NCBI GenBank assembly: GCA_021030915.1
Contig: JAGEMR010000023.1
Span: forward strand, 186,001-250,000
DNA length: 64,000 bases
From: Astrothelium macrocarpum
Taxonomy: Eukaryota; Ascomycota; Dothideomycetes; Trypetheliales; Trypetheliaceae
Direction: 5' to 3'
The notes beneath the pieces were generated by a model. The model searched no databases. It had not been told where the DNA came from and saw only the letters and a list, made by a program, of their open reading frames with translations. The translations under genes were made by a program, and so were the position numbers. The first letter of the stretch is position 1. Every line of letters starts with the position of its first letter. Shown here one piece after another: positions 23,124 to 33,759 of the stretch.

Positions 23124-25918
23124 TCAACTCAAAACCCCATTCACCTTCCCCCCCTCCTCCTTCCCAGCCTCCCCGGCACCCTCACTCTTCACCGCGCCTA
23201 CCCCGGCCTGTGCACTCGCCCGCGCCTGCGGCTGCAGCGCCAACTGCGCCTTCTGCCGATCTAGCATGAGCTGCTGCTCCGCAGACGTCTGGTACGTATG
23301 ATAACCCGAGGGCCCTGTTGCAGCATGGGCTTGCGATTGCGAGGGGGTTGCTGGTGGGGGAGGTGTTGCGGGAGAGGCCTGTTTGCCGGTTACGCGGGTC
23401 GTGTTGTTGGTGGTGGGGTTGGCGGGAGAGGAGGTGCGCCCTGGGTAGTTTGAAGTGGTAGTGGCGGCGGTGGTGGTGGTGGTTGGCGTGGAGTATGAGG
23501 CCGGAATGCTGTTGGAGGGGCGGGGTGGGTAGGATGTTGTTCCTGAGCCATTTTGGGTGCGCGAGACGGGAGTGCTGTATTGTTGATTGTAGTTGTAGTT
23601 GGTGGAGCCTGAGCGTTGGTAGCTCTGGCCGTTGGGGACGCCGCCGTAGGAGGGCTGAGCGGGGCGAGACTGGTTGTATGTTGAGTATGTGGTACGACCA
23701 GAAGCTGTTTGCGTGGGAGTGGCGTAGGTTTGGCTGCTTCCAGAAGAGGGGCGTTGGGAATAGTTCATAGAAGCACCGCGATTAGGTGGTTGTTGCTGGG
23801 GATAGTATCCTTGTGCGGTTTGACCTGACCGGCTTGCTGACTGTGATAGAGGGGTTCTTCCGTATTGACTATTACTGGAGTATTGGACTTGCCCTAGGCT
23901 TGAACTTGAACGAGTTGGACCAATAGCGGCATTCAGTGCAGCAGCTTTGGCATACCGCGTCGTTTGGTGTTCTTCCATTACACCTTTGCAGTTTTTGCTC
24001 TCAATGTTGATAGTTTGCTTAATATTCAAGTCTTCAAGTTGATCTCCATCAAGTTTAGCAACAGCAGACGGGGGCAATGCAGCTATCAATAATGTGAGCT
24101 GGCTCTTGAGGATGCTGTAAGTATCAAACTCGGCAGCAGATGGAGTTGTAGGACTTTCGGCAAGCCATGGAAGGGATGGTTTCTGATTTGCAGTGGGTGT
24201 CCGAGTATTGGCCGGTAGGGTCGAATTCCGAATGCGCTGATAGGAGTGCAGAGTCTCGAGCAGCTCTGAAATTTCTCTCAACACTTCCTCAACTTCCCTA
24301 TCAGCTTTGTCCTCCTTTTCCTCCTTTTCCTCGGCATTCATCAGATTGTCGGCTTCCACAGGTACAAAACCATCCACAGCCTCTTGCAATACTTTATCTT
24401 CAGCTGTTTGGACCTTTTCAGCGTCTTGCATAGAAGTATCAGCTTCGAGGGCGGGATCTATTGCGAAGGTCTCTGTGAAGCGTTTTTCTCCATGCCTTTG
24501 CCACCATACCCGATTTTTCAGCTCTTCTGGCACAATGGCCATCGAATCATCGTGTGTTGGAGCAAAACTAGAGAAAGCAGTCCGGAAAAGAGCATCTTCC
24601 TTTGCTTGCTGTAAGGCGGCAGTTGCCTCTTCCGAGAGCGCTGGTCGGGCCTCGCCAGTGCTGAGTGCACGATCCCTTTGCTTGCGTTTTGCAGTCGGCG
24701 ACGTGGGCTCTTGGGGGATATTTACATTGTTGTATCCAAGCCAATGGCCAGTGGTAAGGTTTTGTGTTGTATAAGTTCCTTTCTTCCCTGTCTTAGGAAG
24801 AGAGTTGTTATCAATCCATCCAACTCGAGATCCGCGTGTGGTTGATTGCTTGGGAGGCTTCGGAGGATTTAGCTGAGGAATAACGGGAGAGGGAGCAAAG
24901 AGCTCGCCGATAGTTGGTGCTCGCTCTTTCTCATTGATTGCATCATTTGCCTGGATGGGAATAATTTTGGAAGCCGTTATGAGATTAGGAAGGGCGTCTT
25001 CTCTGAGTGGAGCAGTCACCTGAAGGTTGTCAGTATCCAGAATCAGCTGTTTGTGACGATCCGACTGTCGACCGGTGCGAATTGGTTGTTGCAGACTGGA
25101 GAACAACTGTTTAGGACCCTGCGCATTGCCGTATAACGTGAGAACTGCCTTTCCACTCTGTGCATCATCAAGACTTGTTTCAGAGAGCTTGAAACTTAAT
25201 TGGCCATTATCCTCGGTCTTTACTTTGGTTGCATCCTGTTTTGATAGATATGGTCGCTGCGATTCGGTGTCGAGTAGAGTATTGACAAGTTTTCGGAACA
25301 CGAGTACGTTCGCCTGTAATGATCCATCTTCTGGAGGGGTGAGCAAGTGTCGTGTGATAATGTCTGTCGAAGATCCATTCGCGTTCTTGGAGACTAGTAC
25401 TTCTGAGCAGGCAGTTTCGATATCCTCTCGTACCTCTTCCAATGAGGTATACTCCTCATTTTCTATCCGTGCTGCTATGTTTGAACTCCTGGTGGGTTTG
25501 GATACTTTTGCACGCTTTGTAGAAGGCTCAGATGCGGAGTGTCGCTGATCGGTAGAGGGCAAAGCAAGATCGAGTATTGATGGACAGGTATCGTAACTAT
25601 ATTTCGCACGTCAATATATGATAGACGACGAAGGTTGTTTGGGCCTTTGTAATTGTGATGATGCGAATCAAAGGGTGAACTTTGTGTGTGTCAGAGATGA
25701 GATTGGGACGCGACAGACCTTTTTAATATGTATAAAAGATCTTTCATAGACGTGCGAAGTCTGGCAACATGGACCTCTCCAAGCGAGTCGATGGTGGTGG
25801 GTGGGGTGAGGCCATTGGGTTGGGAATGATGATCGCTGTCAGAACGTTTGCGCTTTCCAATGGTTGATGGAGGAGGGCCGGGGGAAGTAGGCACATCGAG
25901 CAGCTCTGCGGGCGGCAT
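23124..25918 (-). CDS. RSC58-like subunit of a SWI/SNF-family (RSC) chromatin remodelling complex
   Basis: RSC remodels nucleosomes at promoters. Exons 25719-25918 and 23124-25596, joined over a 122-nt intron, give 890 residues. The N-terminal 180 residues resemble the divergent bromodomain-like region of Rsc58: MKDLLYILKSYDTCPSILDL, then EYTSLEEVREDIETACSEVL and VLVFRKLVNTLLDTESQR. The middle contains TTGHWLGYNNVNIPQEPTSP and KNRVWWQRHGEKRF, conserved-looking short blocks. From about residue 610 the chain is a Ser/Tyr/Gln/Gly/Pro-rich low-complexity tail, and it ends in a Gly/Glu/Lys segment. The Rsc58 assignment is from memory of the family and is the most likely reading; a search with residues 50-180 would settle it. 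Confidence 0.6.
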
Positions 25919-26498
25919 TATGGCTGGTCGGGAAGGTGTGTCGTCGTGATTGATGAAGCTTGGGGACTAGCTCGCGACGCCGAACGCGTTCTTTTTTAAT
26001 GTCTCGCCCCGTTTTCCACAACCACTTCGTTGAATTCCCCTCCAAACAACACACACCCAACGAGTCGCAGGCCCAGGAAGCGCACCAGCTCCTTGGCGAG
26101 AAGCGTCCCAAGACAATTCCAGCGTTCGACTAGAGTCAAAGGGAGGTCCGAGAAGCTGAGGCGATTTTGGGTCGGTCCAGGTTGATGGGGGAGGGTGGGC
26201 AGGGTGGTGACGGTGGTGACGGGCCACCCGACTTACGCGCAGCCTCAACCCGTCGTGGACACGGATATCACCAGTGCCTGCGCAAATGTCTCAATAGAAA
26301 TGCAGTAGACCAGAGACAAACGCAGGGCACGATTGTCACGAATAGACCAGATAGACGAATGCAGGCCTTCGCGTTGTGAGTCGCGGATCGGAACGGTTTG
26401 CGGCGAAATCTCGGCTGCTTCACGTGACCGTGACATTTGCAAGCGTCCCTTTCCCTTCCGTCTGCTCTTTGTCCGCGACTTGTTATTCTTGCATTTCG
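25919..26498. other. divergent promoter region
   Basis: This lies between the RSC58-like start (-) and the unrecognised gene on +. Small frames here lack support. Nothing else is seen. Confidence 0.45.
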
Positions 26499-29400
26499 AT
26501 GAATGCCTGTTCTCCTGGCATGGACTGCGCCAATTACATTCTTGCGCACACGTAGTGAGTCTTTGCGCTCTTCACCAATCCGGCTCTGTTGTTTGGTAGG
26601 AGATGACCTCCTGATAATCTGATAGACGTCTGTTTCTGATAGCTTCTTCCAGGGCCATGCATCGGCTCGGACCATTGCGCAATGGACAGGCCTCCGGAGA
26701 TTGTCATACACTTGTCATTGGCATAGACTGAGGGACGGCTTTCGTCTTCGTGGAAGACATCCCTGTATCAGCGTGGTTTTCGAGAATGGAGTTAGACGCG
26801 ACACTGTCTCGAGTCAAGATGTACAATTACAAGGATCGCCGACTAAGGAGCTCAGCGCAAAACAACGTCGGCGCCTGCGATGGCGACAACGGCCCGATTA
26901 CATCAAACCTTTGATCTTGGAGCTGAGATCGGCCTCCCTCCCATATCGCGTACCCAAGACTAAAAGCGGGAGATTTTTGAAAAGTACTCGGATGTATGAT
27001 GCCCTTGCTCACACCCAGACATCCCTGCCATCAATTCTTGCCAAACACATTTTCTGGTTGGTCTCGAGAAGAAACAAGTGTACCCAAGAACAAGATGTAG
27101 ATGACGAGGATGATTTGGAATTTCCTCTCTCAGAGAAAGAGCAAGCTCTCCTTCAACAAAAGGGTCACAGTAGTGTAGACATCAAAGGATGGGCAAGCCT
27201 ATTACTCAGTCGTACTGGCTATCAGGCTGTGCTCAAGCTAGCCAATATGCAGATTGTATCGAGAGGTACACTGGGCCGAGACGTACCTATTTTCCTGGTC
27301 CATGTCCTACTTTGGCGACAACCTATGACGGCACTAACATTCAAAGTTCTCCTGCAACATATCTGGGAAAGATACGACATATTCGCACGAGACTGCCTTG
27401 ATAATCAAGAGGAGACTGATGGAAGCCCATCCACGCTGTTTCTTGAAGAGTGGATGAACCTCGCCACATATCGGAACACCGTACTGGAAAAACAGACTAG
27501 TAATAGGCTTTTAATACACAGTTTGATTCGTCAAGCCCTGATTTCATGGCCTGCAAGCGTTATCAATGTAGTTGATTTGGCTATCAAACTTCAAGAAGGC
27601 GAATCTCAGAAGATGCGCCATGCTGAGCCCTTTTCTGACGATCAGATAGTTCGCTTGTCCAATTTCTACAACCGCGTACTGCAGCACCTGTCTCGCCCCG
27701 CTGTGATTGGAAAGTACAAGTCGATAGTGTTTCAACAACGTGCTCAATTCGACCTCCTGAGACACATGGCTGAACATAGGCCTCCACTTATTGTCACCCG
27801 AATCGGCTACCGGGCCATTATTAAAACACAGCTTGCACAGAAGAAAACGCCGCAAGAGCGAGATTGGGCAACCCTCAAATCTCAAAAGTGGCCACCGTGG
27901 AAAGAAGACAAGACTGGTCTTGACGCTGACAAGGATTTGGATTATAGTCTATCACGAGCTGCAATGGCGATTCGGAAAATGCAAGAAGCGGGCTATGGCA
28001 CAACAATGTGGGATGATATCGCCAAGATCTATACTGGTTGGGACACGGATGGTAGTCCAACAATTCAAACGCGATTTTCTATTCGACGACCAGCTAAGCT
28101 CAAGAAGCGTATACTGTCTCGCGAGGAAACGTTGAAGGGCGAAATATGGGCTGCTCGAATTCGAGCAACTCGGACGGTGAGGGAAGCCTGGGGCTGTTTC
28201 CTGGCTTATCGCGAGCAAGAGTTGGAGGAAATATCGGCTGTATACGATATTATGCTTCAGAAACTACTCTTCGAAGAAACACGACGACGTAAACGCGACA
28301 CTCAAGAACACTATCGTATGGCGACGTCAAGCGACCCCAGAGAAATGCAGACGCATCTAGCTGTCGAGGACAGGGCACTGCCAGGTGACGGACCAGAGGT
28401 TATTGCACCACCTATCTCACCCCTCGACTCAATGTATCTCCCATCCGAACCCCCTTCGGCGGACGCATTCTTTGACGAGATGATTGCAAAAGGAATTCCC
28501 GTTGCAGACGGATCTGTGGCGCTGCTGATTGAGAATGCGACTTCTCTCGAACATGCGCTCTCCTATCTGTTCAGATCACAACCATTCGGGAAACTTCGAA
28601 ATTTGTTCGTTGCCCGCGAAGAATCCACTTCGAGGCTGCGGATACCCAGCCGGGTCTTTGTTCTACTAGTTCAAGCTCACTCTCGATTTAGCAAAGAGCA
28701 TACATACTACATGGATCTCGTCTTTCCTACTTCTTTCTACTCGATTAATGGTTGGAAACTGAGAAGGGAGCCATCGCTGTTATTTGCAGTGAAGCTCCTA
28801 GATGAGTTCCAGCCTAAACATTTCCGATCCTGGGCTACTGTATTGGATTCCCTCCGTAAGGAGAAGACTTTTTTTGTTCGTGGATCATGGGAGCCCCTGG
28901 CTGATGCCATCAACCGCCTTATTTCATTCGTTCTTGCATGCCACATTTGGGCTTCTATGCAATCGGTCGGTATAGATTCTGGCCATGGCGCTTTTCATAG
29001 TCTCTTAAGGGTCACTCAATACGCTTTTCAAGCAAGCCTTCGGCTTCAAGCTCACTACAAAGATCAACAGTTGGATGCTCAGGACAAAGAGCACGGTGTG
29101 CTATCCAAAGCGCTAGAAGTGGCAGACAAAGTCACCGCAACAGGCTCGACTTATCTCCAGCATGCGTTCCATTCATTCGTCTACGGTGCTGAGATGGAGC
29201 CGGATAATGTCGAAGGCGATTTGGAAAGAAGTTCAGCATCCGAAGTCGTTGCTGACGCTCTCTCCCCTTCTCTGCCACGACTTCTACACACACCGTCACT
29301 ATCGGATCTTCACGTTTTGGTCCGTGTAATGGGGCTTGCAAAAGACTTTGTCGCACTTCGGAACCTAATTCGATGGATGGTGAATCACAAAGCGGAACTC

Positions 29401-29667
29401 GATATTGAAATCGAGGTAGCGCGGAACGGCCGACGGCAACTCCGATATACAATTACCGCGCTCGCAGTAATTTTGGAGCGCTCTTGTCTCGGGACTCGCT
29501 TTGACACGACGACGTCGGACGAGATGGAGACATTAGCGCTAGAGTGTCGACAATTGATAGAAAGCGCCGGGGAATCATGGGGTGGGTGGCCTACGGATGA
29601 TGAATTTGATGCTTATGTCACTTTAAAAGGAAAAGCCGAAGATAATAGATGGATGCATCATTTGTGA
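26499..29667 (+). CDS. large uncharacterised fungal protein, possibly mitochondrial
   Basis: I do not recognise this 1026-residue protein. The long exon (26643-29667) has no in-frame ATG near its 5' end. An exon 26499-26554 (MNACSPGMDCANYILAHTY) joined over an 88-nt GTGAGT...GATAG intron restores a start and keeps frame. An alternative first exon from 26503 in another frame cannot be excluded. The N-terminal 110 residues are Arg/Leu-rich (TGLRRLSYTCHWHRLRDGFR, then QRRRLRWRQR), which would suit mitochondrial import. The remainder is predicted by eye to be mainly helical, with repeated amphipathic stretches such as LLSRTGYQAVLKLANMQIVS. That would be compatible with an alpha-solenoid or PPR-like RNA-binding protein, but no repeat is clear enough to claim. 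There is no membrane segment. Confidence 0.72.
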
Positions 29668-29923
29668 CCTGAATCTTGAGCTAATAGACTGTAGATTTTT
29701 GTACAAAACTTCTGTATATACAGCCGTACAGACATGAGCAAGACATGTGCGAGCAAAAACCGTCTTTGCTGTAATTTGCGCACAACAATAGGCTGATCGG
29801 ACAACGGGCGATTTGCCTGGGCCATGGTAGGACAAGCTGTTGCCTTGACTGCACCCCTCCACCTCCTCAGCCTTCCTTGCTTTACATCAAACTTCGCCAG
29901 CAGCATTGACCAGACCTTGAACA

Positions 29924-31765
29924 ATGCCTGACCATTCGAGCTCAAAGCTGGAAGAGCTTCCGCAAGAAATCTTTCAGAATGTTTGCAATCATCTCACCCA
30001 AGCTGATCACGTGCGCCTTGCAAGCTGCTCTCACCAGCTGTACTGGATCAGTCAAGAGGTGCTCTACCGTAGGCTGAAGTTAGGTTCATATTCTTCCCTT
30101 TATAAATTTGCCTCCGCTCTGAATCAAGTCTCAACCTCATCATCTCAAAGATGCAGACCACTGCCCACCAAAATGTACAAGAAGGAGATCAAGGAGGTCG
30201 AGCTCACTTTGCGAGGCCGTGACGAGCCTGGTAGACCCTCTATCGAAGGGACAACGAACTTCGTCTACATTTCGAGCATGCTAAGGTCCATCACGGCACA
30301 CTGTCCTGAAGTCGAAATCACCCTTTGTCTATTTGATTGGCCATGCCTGAAAACTACAATCACGCAAACGTTTCCCCGCGTTATCCGGCTTATTGCCTGT
30401 TTTGGCTTATACGATGCAGGACTTGTCTCTACTTATAGCCACAAAGATATACGTTGTCTAAAACCAAGAGTTGATGATTTCTGGACATGCTTCCTCGGGG
30501 GCAACGTCTTCCCTGACCTACGTTCGCTCGAACTGGATCATTTCTGGAAGTCTCCAACGGATCGCACAGAATCCATCCTTGACGTCGCTGGCCGATTCAT
30601 GAACGGCCTGCACTACTATAGCCCAGTTCTCATTCATGAACAATCTCCCAACATATATCCGGGCCCCGGTTTGATGCCTCAACTTCACAACCATCATCCA
30701 CCGTTCATCGGTACACATCCCACCAGCTTCATTCCAGCAGCCCGCCGCCTCACCAAAAAATCCGAACCTCCACACGCCCCCACTGTCACCGGCTTCCCCG
30801 GCCTCCAGAACATCCAACACCTTTCTCTCACCCACACCCCCGAGCTCACCACCTGGATCCTCAACGCCCTCCTCCTCAACAACTCCATCCTCGCGCGCCA
30901 CCTCCGCACCCTCGAACTCAAACACGTCCCTCTCCCGCTCAACCTCCTAGGCCCGCTCCTCGAGCGCGCCCTCCCCATCCTCCACTCCTTCACCCTCCAC
31001 ACCCCCGCCGACGTCCCGCCCTTCTGGACCAGCTCCCCCGGCTCCGCCACCAGCACCTCCCCATCCAATTCCATGATCCCGGACAATCCCAGCTTCCCCG
31101 CGGGACAGATCCCGCACCTCTGCCCGCTCTTCCGCACCCACGGCACCAACCTGCACACCCTGGACCTCGCCCTGCCGACCGCATGCGCCGCGCTCTTCCT
31201 CTCTCCGGCCGAACATCGCCTTCTGCGCGAAAGCGGCGTCTACCTCGGCTGTGACTCCTCCTCCCCCTCCACATCGGCAATCGACACGCACCTCCTGCGC
31301 TCCCTCGTCCGCTCGCACCGTGCCCGTGCGCGCGACGCCCAGCGCGCTGCATGGGCTGCGGAGCATCCCGGGGAGCCAGCGCACGCGTTCGATGTCGCGC
31401 GCCGGGACCGCGAGCAGCGGGTGCGCGAGGCCGGGATGGTGCGGAAGGTGTTGCTGTGGCGGCGGCCGTGTTCGGGGTTGGGCGATGGGTGGCGGGAGAT
31501 GGTTGCTGGTGCGGGACTGGAGGAGGATGGGTTGGTCTGGGAGATGGGGTGTGTGGGGATGGAGTGGTTGGGGGGGAAGAGGGATGCCACGGAGGCGGGT
31601 GGGGTGGCTGCGGCGGTGAGGTGTGTTGGGGGGAGCGAGGTGGTTGAGGGGGTGGAGCTAAGCGGGATGGTTGGGGGGAATGTGATGGAGGGGTGGGTGG
31701 GGAGTGGTGGGTTGGGGGACACGCATGATGTAGGGGTGTTTGGGGGAGATGGAGATGCGTTTTAG
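29924..31765 (+). CDS. F-box protein
   Basis: F-box proteins are substrate receptors of SCF ubiquitin ligases, binding Skp1 through the F-box. This is a single exon of 613 residues. The F-box lies at about residues 9-48 (LEELPQEIFQNVCNHLTQAD, then VRLASCSHQLYWISQEVLYR). Downstream are leucine-rich stretches spaced like degenerate LRRs (FPDLRSLELDHFW, LQNIQHLSLTHTPELTTWIL, LRTLELKHVPLPLNLLG, GTNLHTLDLAL). The last 120 residues are Gly/Val/Glu-rich and encoded by an extremely G-rich strand (31390-31760) while the preceding 600 bp are C-rich. The low-complexity end could be poorly conserved. Substrate unknown. Confidence 0.82.
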   Translation: MPDHSSSKLEELPQEIFQNVCNHLTQADHVRLASCSHQLYWISQEVLYRRLKLGSYSSLYKFASALNQVSTSSSQRCRPLPTKMYKKEIKEVELTLRGRDEPGRPSIEGTTNFVYISSMLRSITAHCPEVEITLCLFDWPCLKTTITQTFPRVIRLIACFGLYDAGLVSTYSHKDIRCLKPRVDDFWTCFLGGNVFPDLRSLELDHFWKSPTDRTESILDVAGRFMNGLHYYSPVLIHEQSPNIYPGPGLMPQLHNHHPPFIGTHPTSFIPAARRLTKKSEPPHAPTVTGFPGLQNIQHLSLTHTPELTTWILNALLLNNSILARHLRTLELKHVPLPLNLLGPLLERALPILHSFTLHTPADVPPFWTSSPGSATSTSPSNSMIPDNPSFPAGQIPHLCPLFRTHGTNLHTLDLALPTACAALFLSPAEHRLLRESGVYLGCDSSSPSTSAIDTHLLRSLVRSHRARARDAQRAAWAAEHPGEPAHAFDVARRDREQRVREAGMVRKVLLWRRPCSGLGDGWREMVAGAGLEEDGLVWEMGCVGMEWLGGKRDATEAGGVAAAVRCVGGSEVVEGVELSGMVGGNVMEGWVGSGGLGDTHDVGVFGGDGDAF

Positions 31766-32358
31766 AGGGGGGGACCCTCTGAAGGAAAGGCAGAGATTGA
31801 GAGACGCGTTGAGAAGAGGGGCGGGGGGTTTGAGCACATCGATTAGAATGCGGCAGAGATCGGATTGTGGAATTGATGGATTTTCACCCGTGGATGCGAG
31901 TAGAAATGTCACCGGCCACCGCGAAAGATTATAATAATTCGCCGCAGGCCTCGTCGGGACGACCCCAACCCATTCTAAATAATTACAGTTAATGAGTCAT
32001 TGAGAAATAAGTTCTAAGATATTCTCGTCTACTCTTGTTGAGGGTCTCCCGACGAGGTCTGCGGCGAATTATATCTTTCGCGGTCGTGGATGGCATTTCT
32101 TATGCTTCAGCAAGATATAAGCTTTTTACGCATCACGATCTTTTCGGACGTAAATGTGATACCGGTAATGGTTTTAAGGCTATCTACTTGTTTTAGGCAA
32201 TTCGGCAAATCATCGTGATCATCTCCCCGTGTTCATTAATGTTGAATCATTCCCTTTTGTTCATCATTTTGAAAGAAAGTCCATGAAGCTCGTCCGCCAT
32301 TTCCATCAAGTCATTCATATCGTGCATTCCATTCGAAGCACAGTTATTCACATCCAGC
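31766..32358. other. intergenic region holding MITE copy 1
   Basis: Convergent 3' flanks of the F-box and con-10 genes. Apart from the inverted-repeat element at 31901-32101 nothing is seen. Confidence 0.5.
31901..32101. mobile_element. MITE-like inverted-repeat element, copy 1
   Basis: About 200 bp with long imperfect terminal inverted repeats. The left arm runs from AGAAATG at 31902 through ACCGCGAAAGAT (31918-31929) and GCCGCAGGCCTCGTCGGGA (31941-31959). The right arm is its reverse complement: TCCCGACGAGGTCTGCGGC (about 32047-32065), ATCTTTCGCGGT (32073-32084) and CATTTCT (32094-32100). Arms are roughly 60 bp, the centre is AT-rich and non-coding. A related copy lies at 34990-35189. Flanks GATGCGAG and TATGCTTC are only weakly alike, so the target duplication is unclear here. 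No transposase is encoded. Confidence 0.72.
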
Positions 32359-33068
32359 CTAAGCATTCGCATTAGCATGCGCGGCCAAACCGCCTTTATG
32401 CCCAGCTTCCTTTGCCGCCTCACTCCCCTTCACAAACGTCCCATCAGCCCTACGTCCCCCCTCAATGCTCTCATCTTCACCATTGTCATTAGAAGCAGAA
32501 GCAGTAGAACCCGAGGACGCGGGTCCACCAGCGCTCGTCGCGTCGCTTTGGTTGCTGCGGACGTTGCTCGACGGGCTGCCCGACAGAGCGGCGGCCTTCT
32601 GCTCCGTCGTCAGATTCATCAAAAAAACCGAGACCAGGAATATAAGAGCGATTATATACCTGGTCACCCTTATCCTTGTTTGCGTGGCTCGCCTTGCCTC
32701 CCTTACTTGCAATTGCCTTGACTTCTTCGGTTGGGCGATTAGCGAAATTGCCGGGGTTCTCAGCGGCATTATTGCGATTGTGGGGGATCTCAGTAGCAGA
32801 GGTGGCCCCACTGGAGTGAGAGGCTTGGCCACCTTTGGAGGCAATCTCGCGCTGCTTGTAGGTTAGTGCTGGGGATTGCCTGGATGAATACCGGGCAATA
32901 AAGTAGCCAGTGCTTGTAGATACGAACTTGCTTATCGGGATCCATTGAAGCAAAGCCGCCAGAGTGAGAGGCCTGGCCACCCTTTGAAGCGATGGCTTGG
33001 ACCTCTTCGTGAGGACGGTTGGCGAAGTTGCCTGGGTTGGTATTGACAGTAGAAGATTGAGAAGACAT
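32359..33068 (-). CDS. con-10: conidiation-specific protein 10 homologue, expanded (stress-induced KGG-repeat protein)
   Basis: Con-10 family proteins accumulate in conidia and under light or stress and resemble bacterial KGG-repeat general stress proteins; their biochemical role is unknown. Exons 32928-33068, 32660-32851 and 32359-32598 give 190 residues, about twice the size of Neurospora con-10 as I know it. NPGNFANRPHEEVQAIASKG and NPGNFANRPTEEVKAIASKG are two copies of the same module. KGG motifs occur in IASKGGQASHSGGF, IASKGGQASHSSGA, IASKGGKASHANKD and AGHKGGLAAH. The last is preceded by the family's RRADGTFVKGSEAAKEAG. The first acceptor was set at CAAGCAG|CGC so that DPDKQREIASKGG reads as in the family. 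It is highly hydrophilic with no membrane segment. Confidence 0.9.
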
Positions 33069-33759
33069 GTTGATTTGATAGTGAGATTGCCGAGTTCAAT
33101 GTAGTTGATTTGGAAGTGGAAGTGCTCGTGGTGGTGAAAAGAGGAGATCCCCAGGTGGGTGGGCTTTTATGGTTGAGAAATGAGAGTCACAGTGGCAAAT
33201 TCTGAACGGTGGAATAGGCAGCAAGGAGCAAATTTCAAATGAGAAGAGTGAGAAGTGAAGCGAGAAGTGTGATACATGGAACAAAGATTGCAGCGCGTGT
33301 TGAATGTTGAGAAAGCCTACCGTTGACTGCATTGCTTCTACACAAACCCGGATAGCTGCCTTACCAGCGACCAGGTGATTTTAAGGCTTTTTGCCAGTTG
33401 AGTTTAAGAGCTATGAAGATCTTCTTCGGTCTGAAGATTGTTGTAAGGCATCAATCAGCCCTAGAGATGTTATACCAAAGTTCACTATAGCATCAATGTG
33501 GAGATGGAGAAAAGAGGCGTGAGAACGCGCTTCCACGCGATCCTTGGCGTCGTCGATCTCTTTAGGCAGACGCGACGTCACGCGCCAAGCTCCTCTTTAC
33601 CGTGCCTCTTCTGTGAATCTCTCCCATCTTGAGACAATGTAGATTCTTTCTCAATTCACATAGACTCAATTGCTCTTGTTTGTAAAGCTCAGCCTGGCTC
33701 GTTGCCTCAGCCTTCTCTCTAATCATCCTCCTATCCTTTTCCGCTCTGCTCCCCTCATC
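33069..33759. promoter_or_regulatory. divergent promoter region con-10 / UNG1
   Basis: These 691 bp hold the 5' flanks of two divergent genes. The last 96 bp (33664-33759) are open in the UNG1 frame after an in-frame TAG at 33661 but contain no ATG; see the findings for a possible CTG start at 33694. No other motif is assigned. Confidence 0.5.

Noticed and set aside
22863..23264. 133-codon frame on +
   Set aside because: Low-complexity Ser/Thr/Pro/Leu composition, and it overlaps the well supported RSC58-like exon on the other strand.
24307..24774. 155-codon frame on +
   Set aside because: Antisense shadow of the RSC58-like coding exon.
30694..31722. Long minus-strand frames of 145-160 codons over the F-box gene
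   Set aside because: They arise from the extreme GC content and strand skew of the F-box coding sequence; composition is Gly/Arg/Ser low-complexity.
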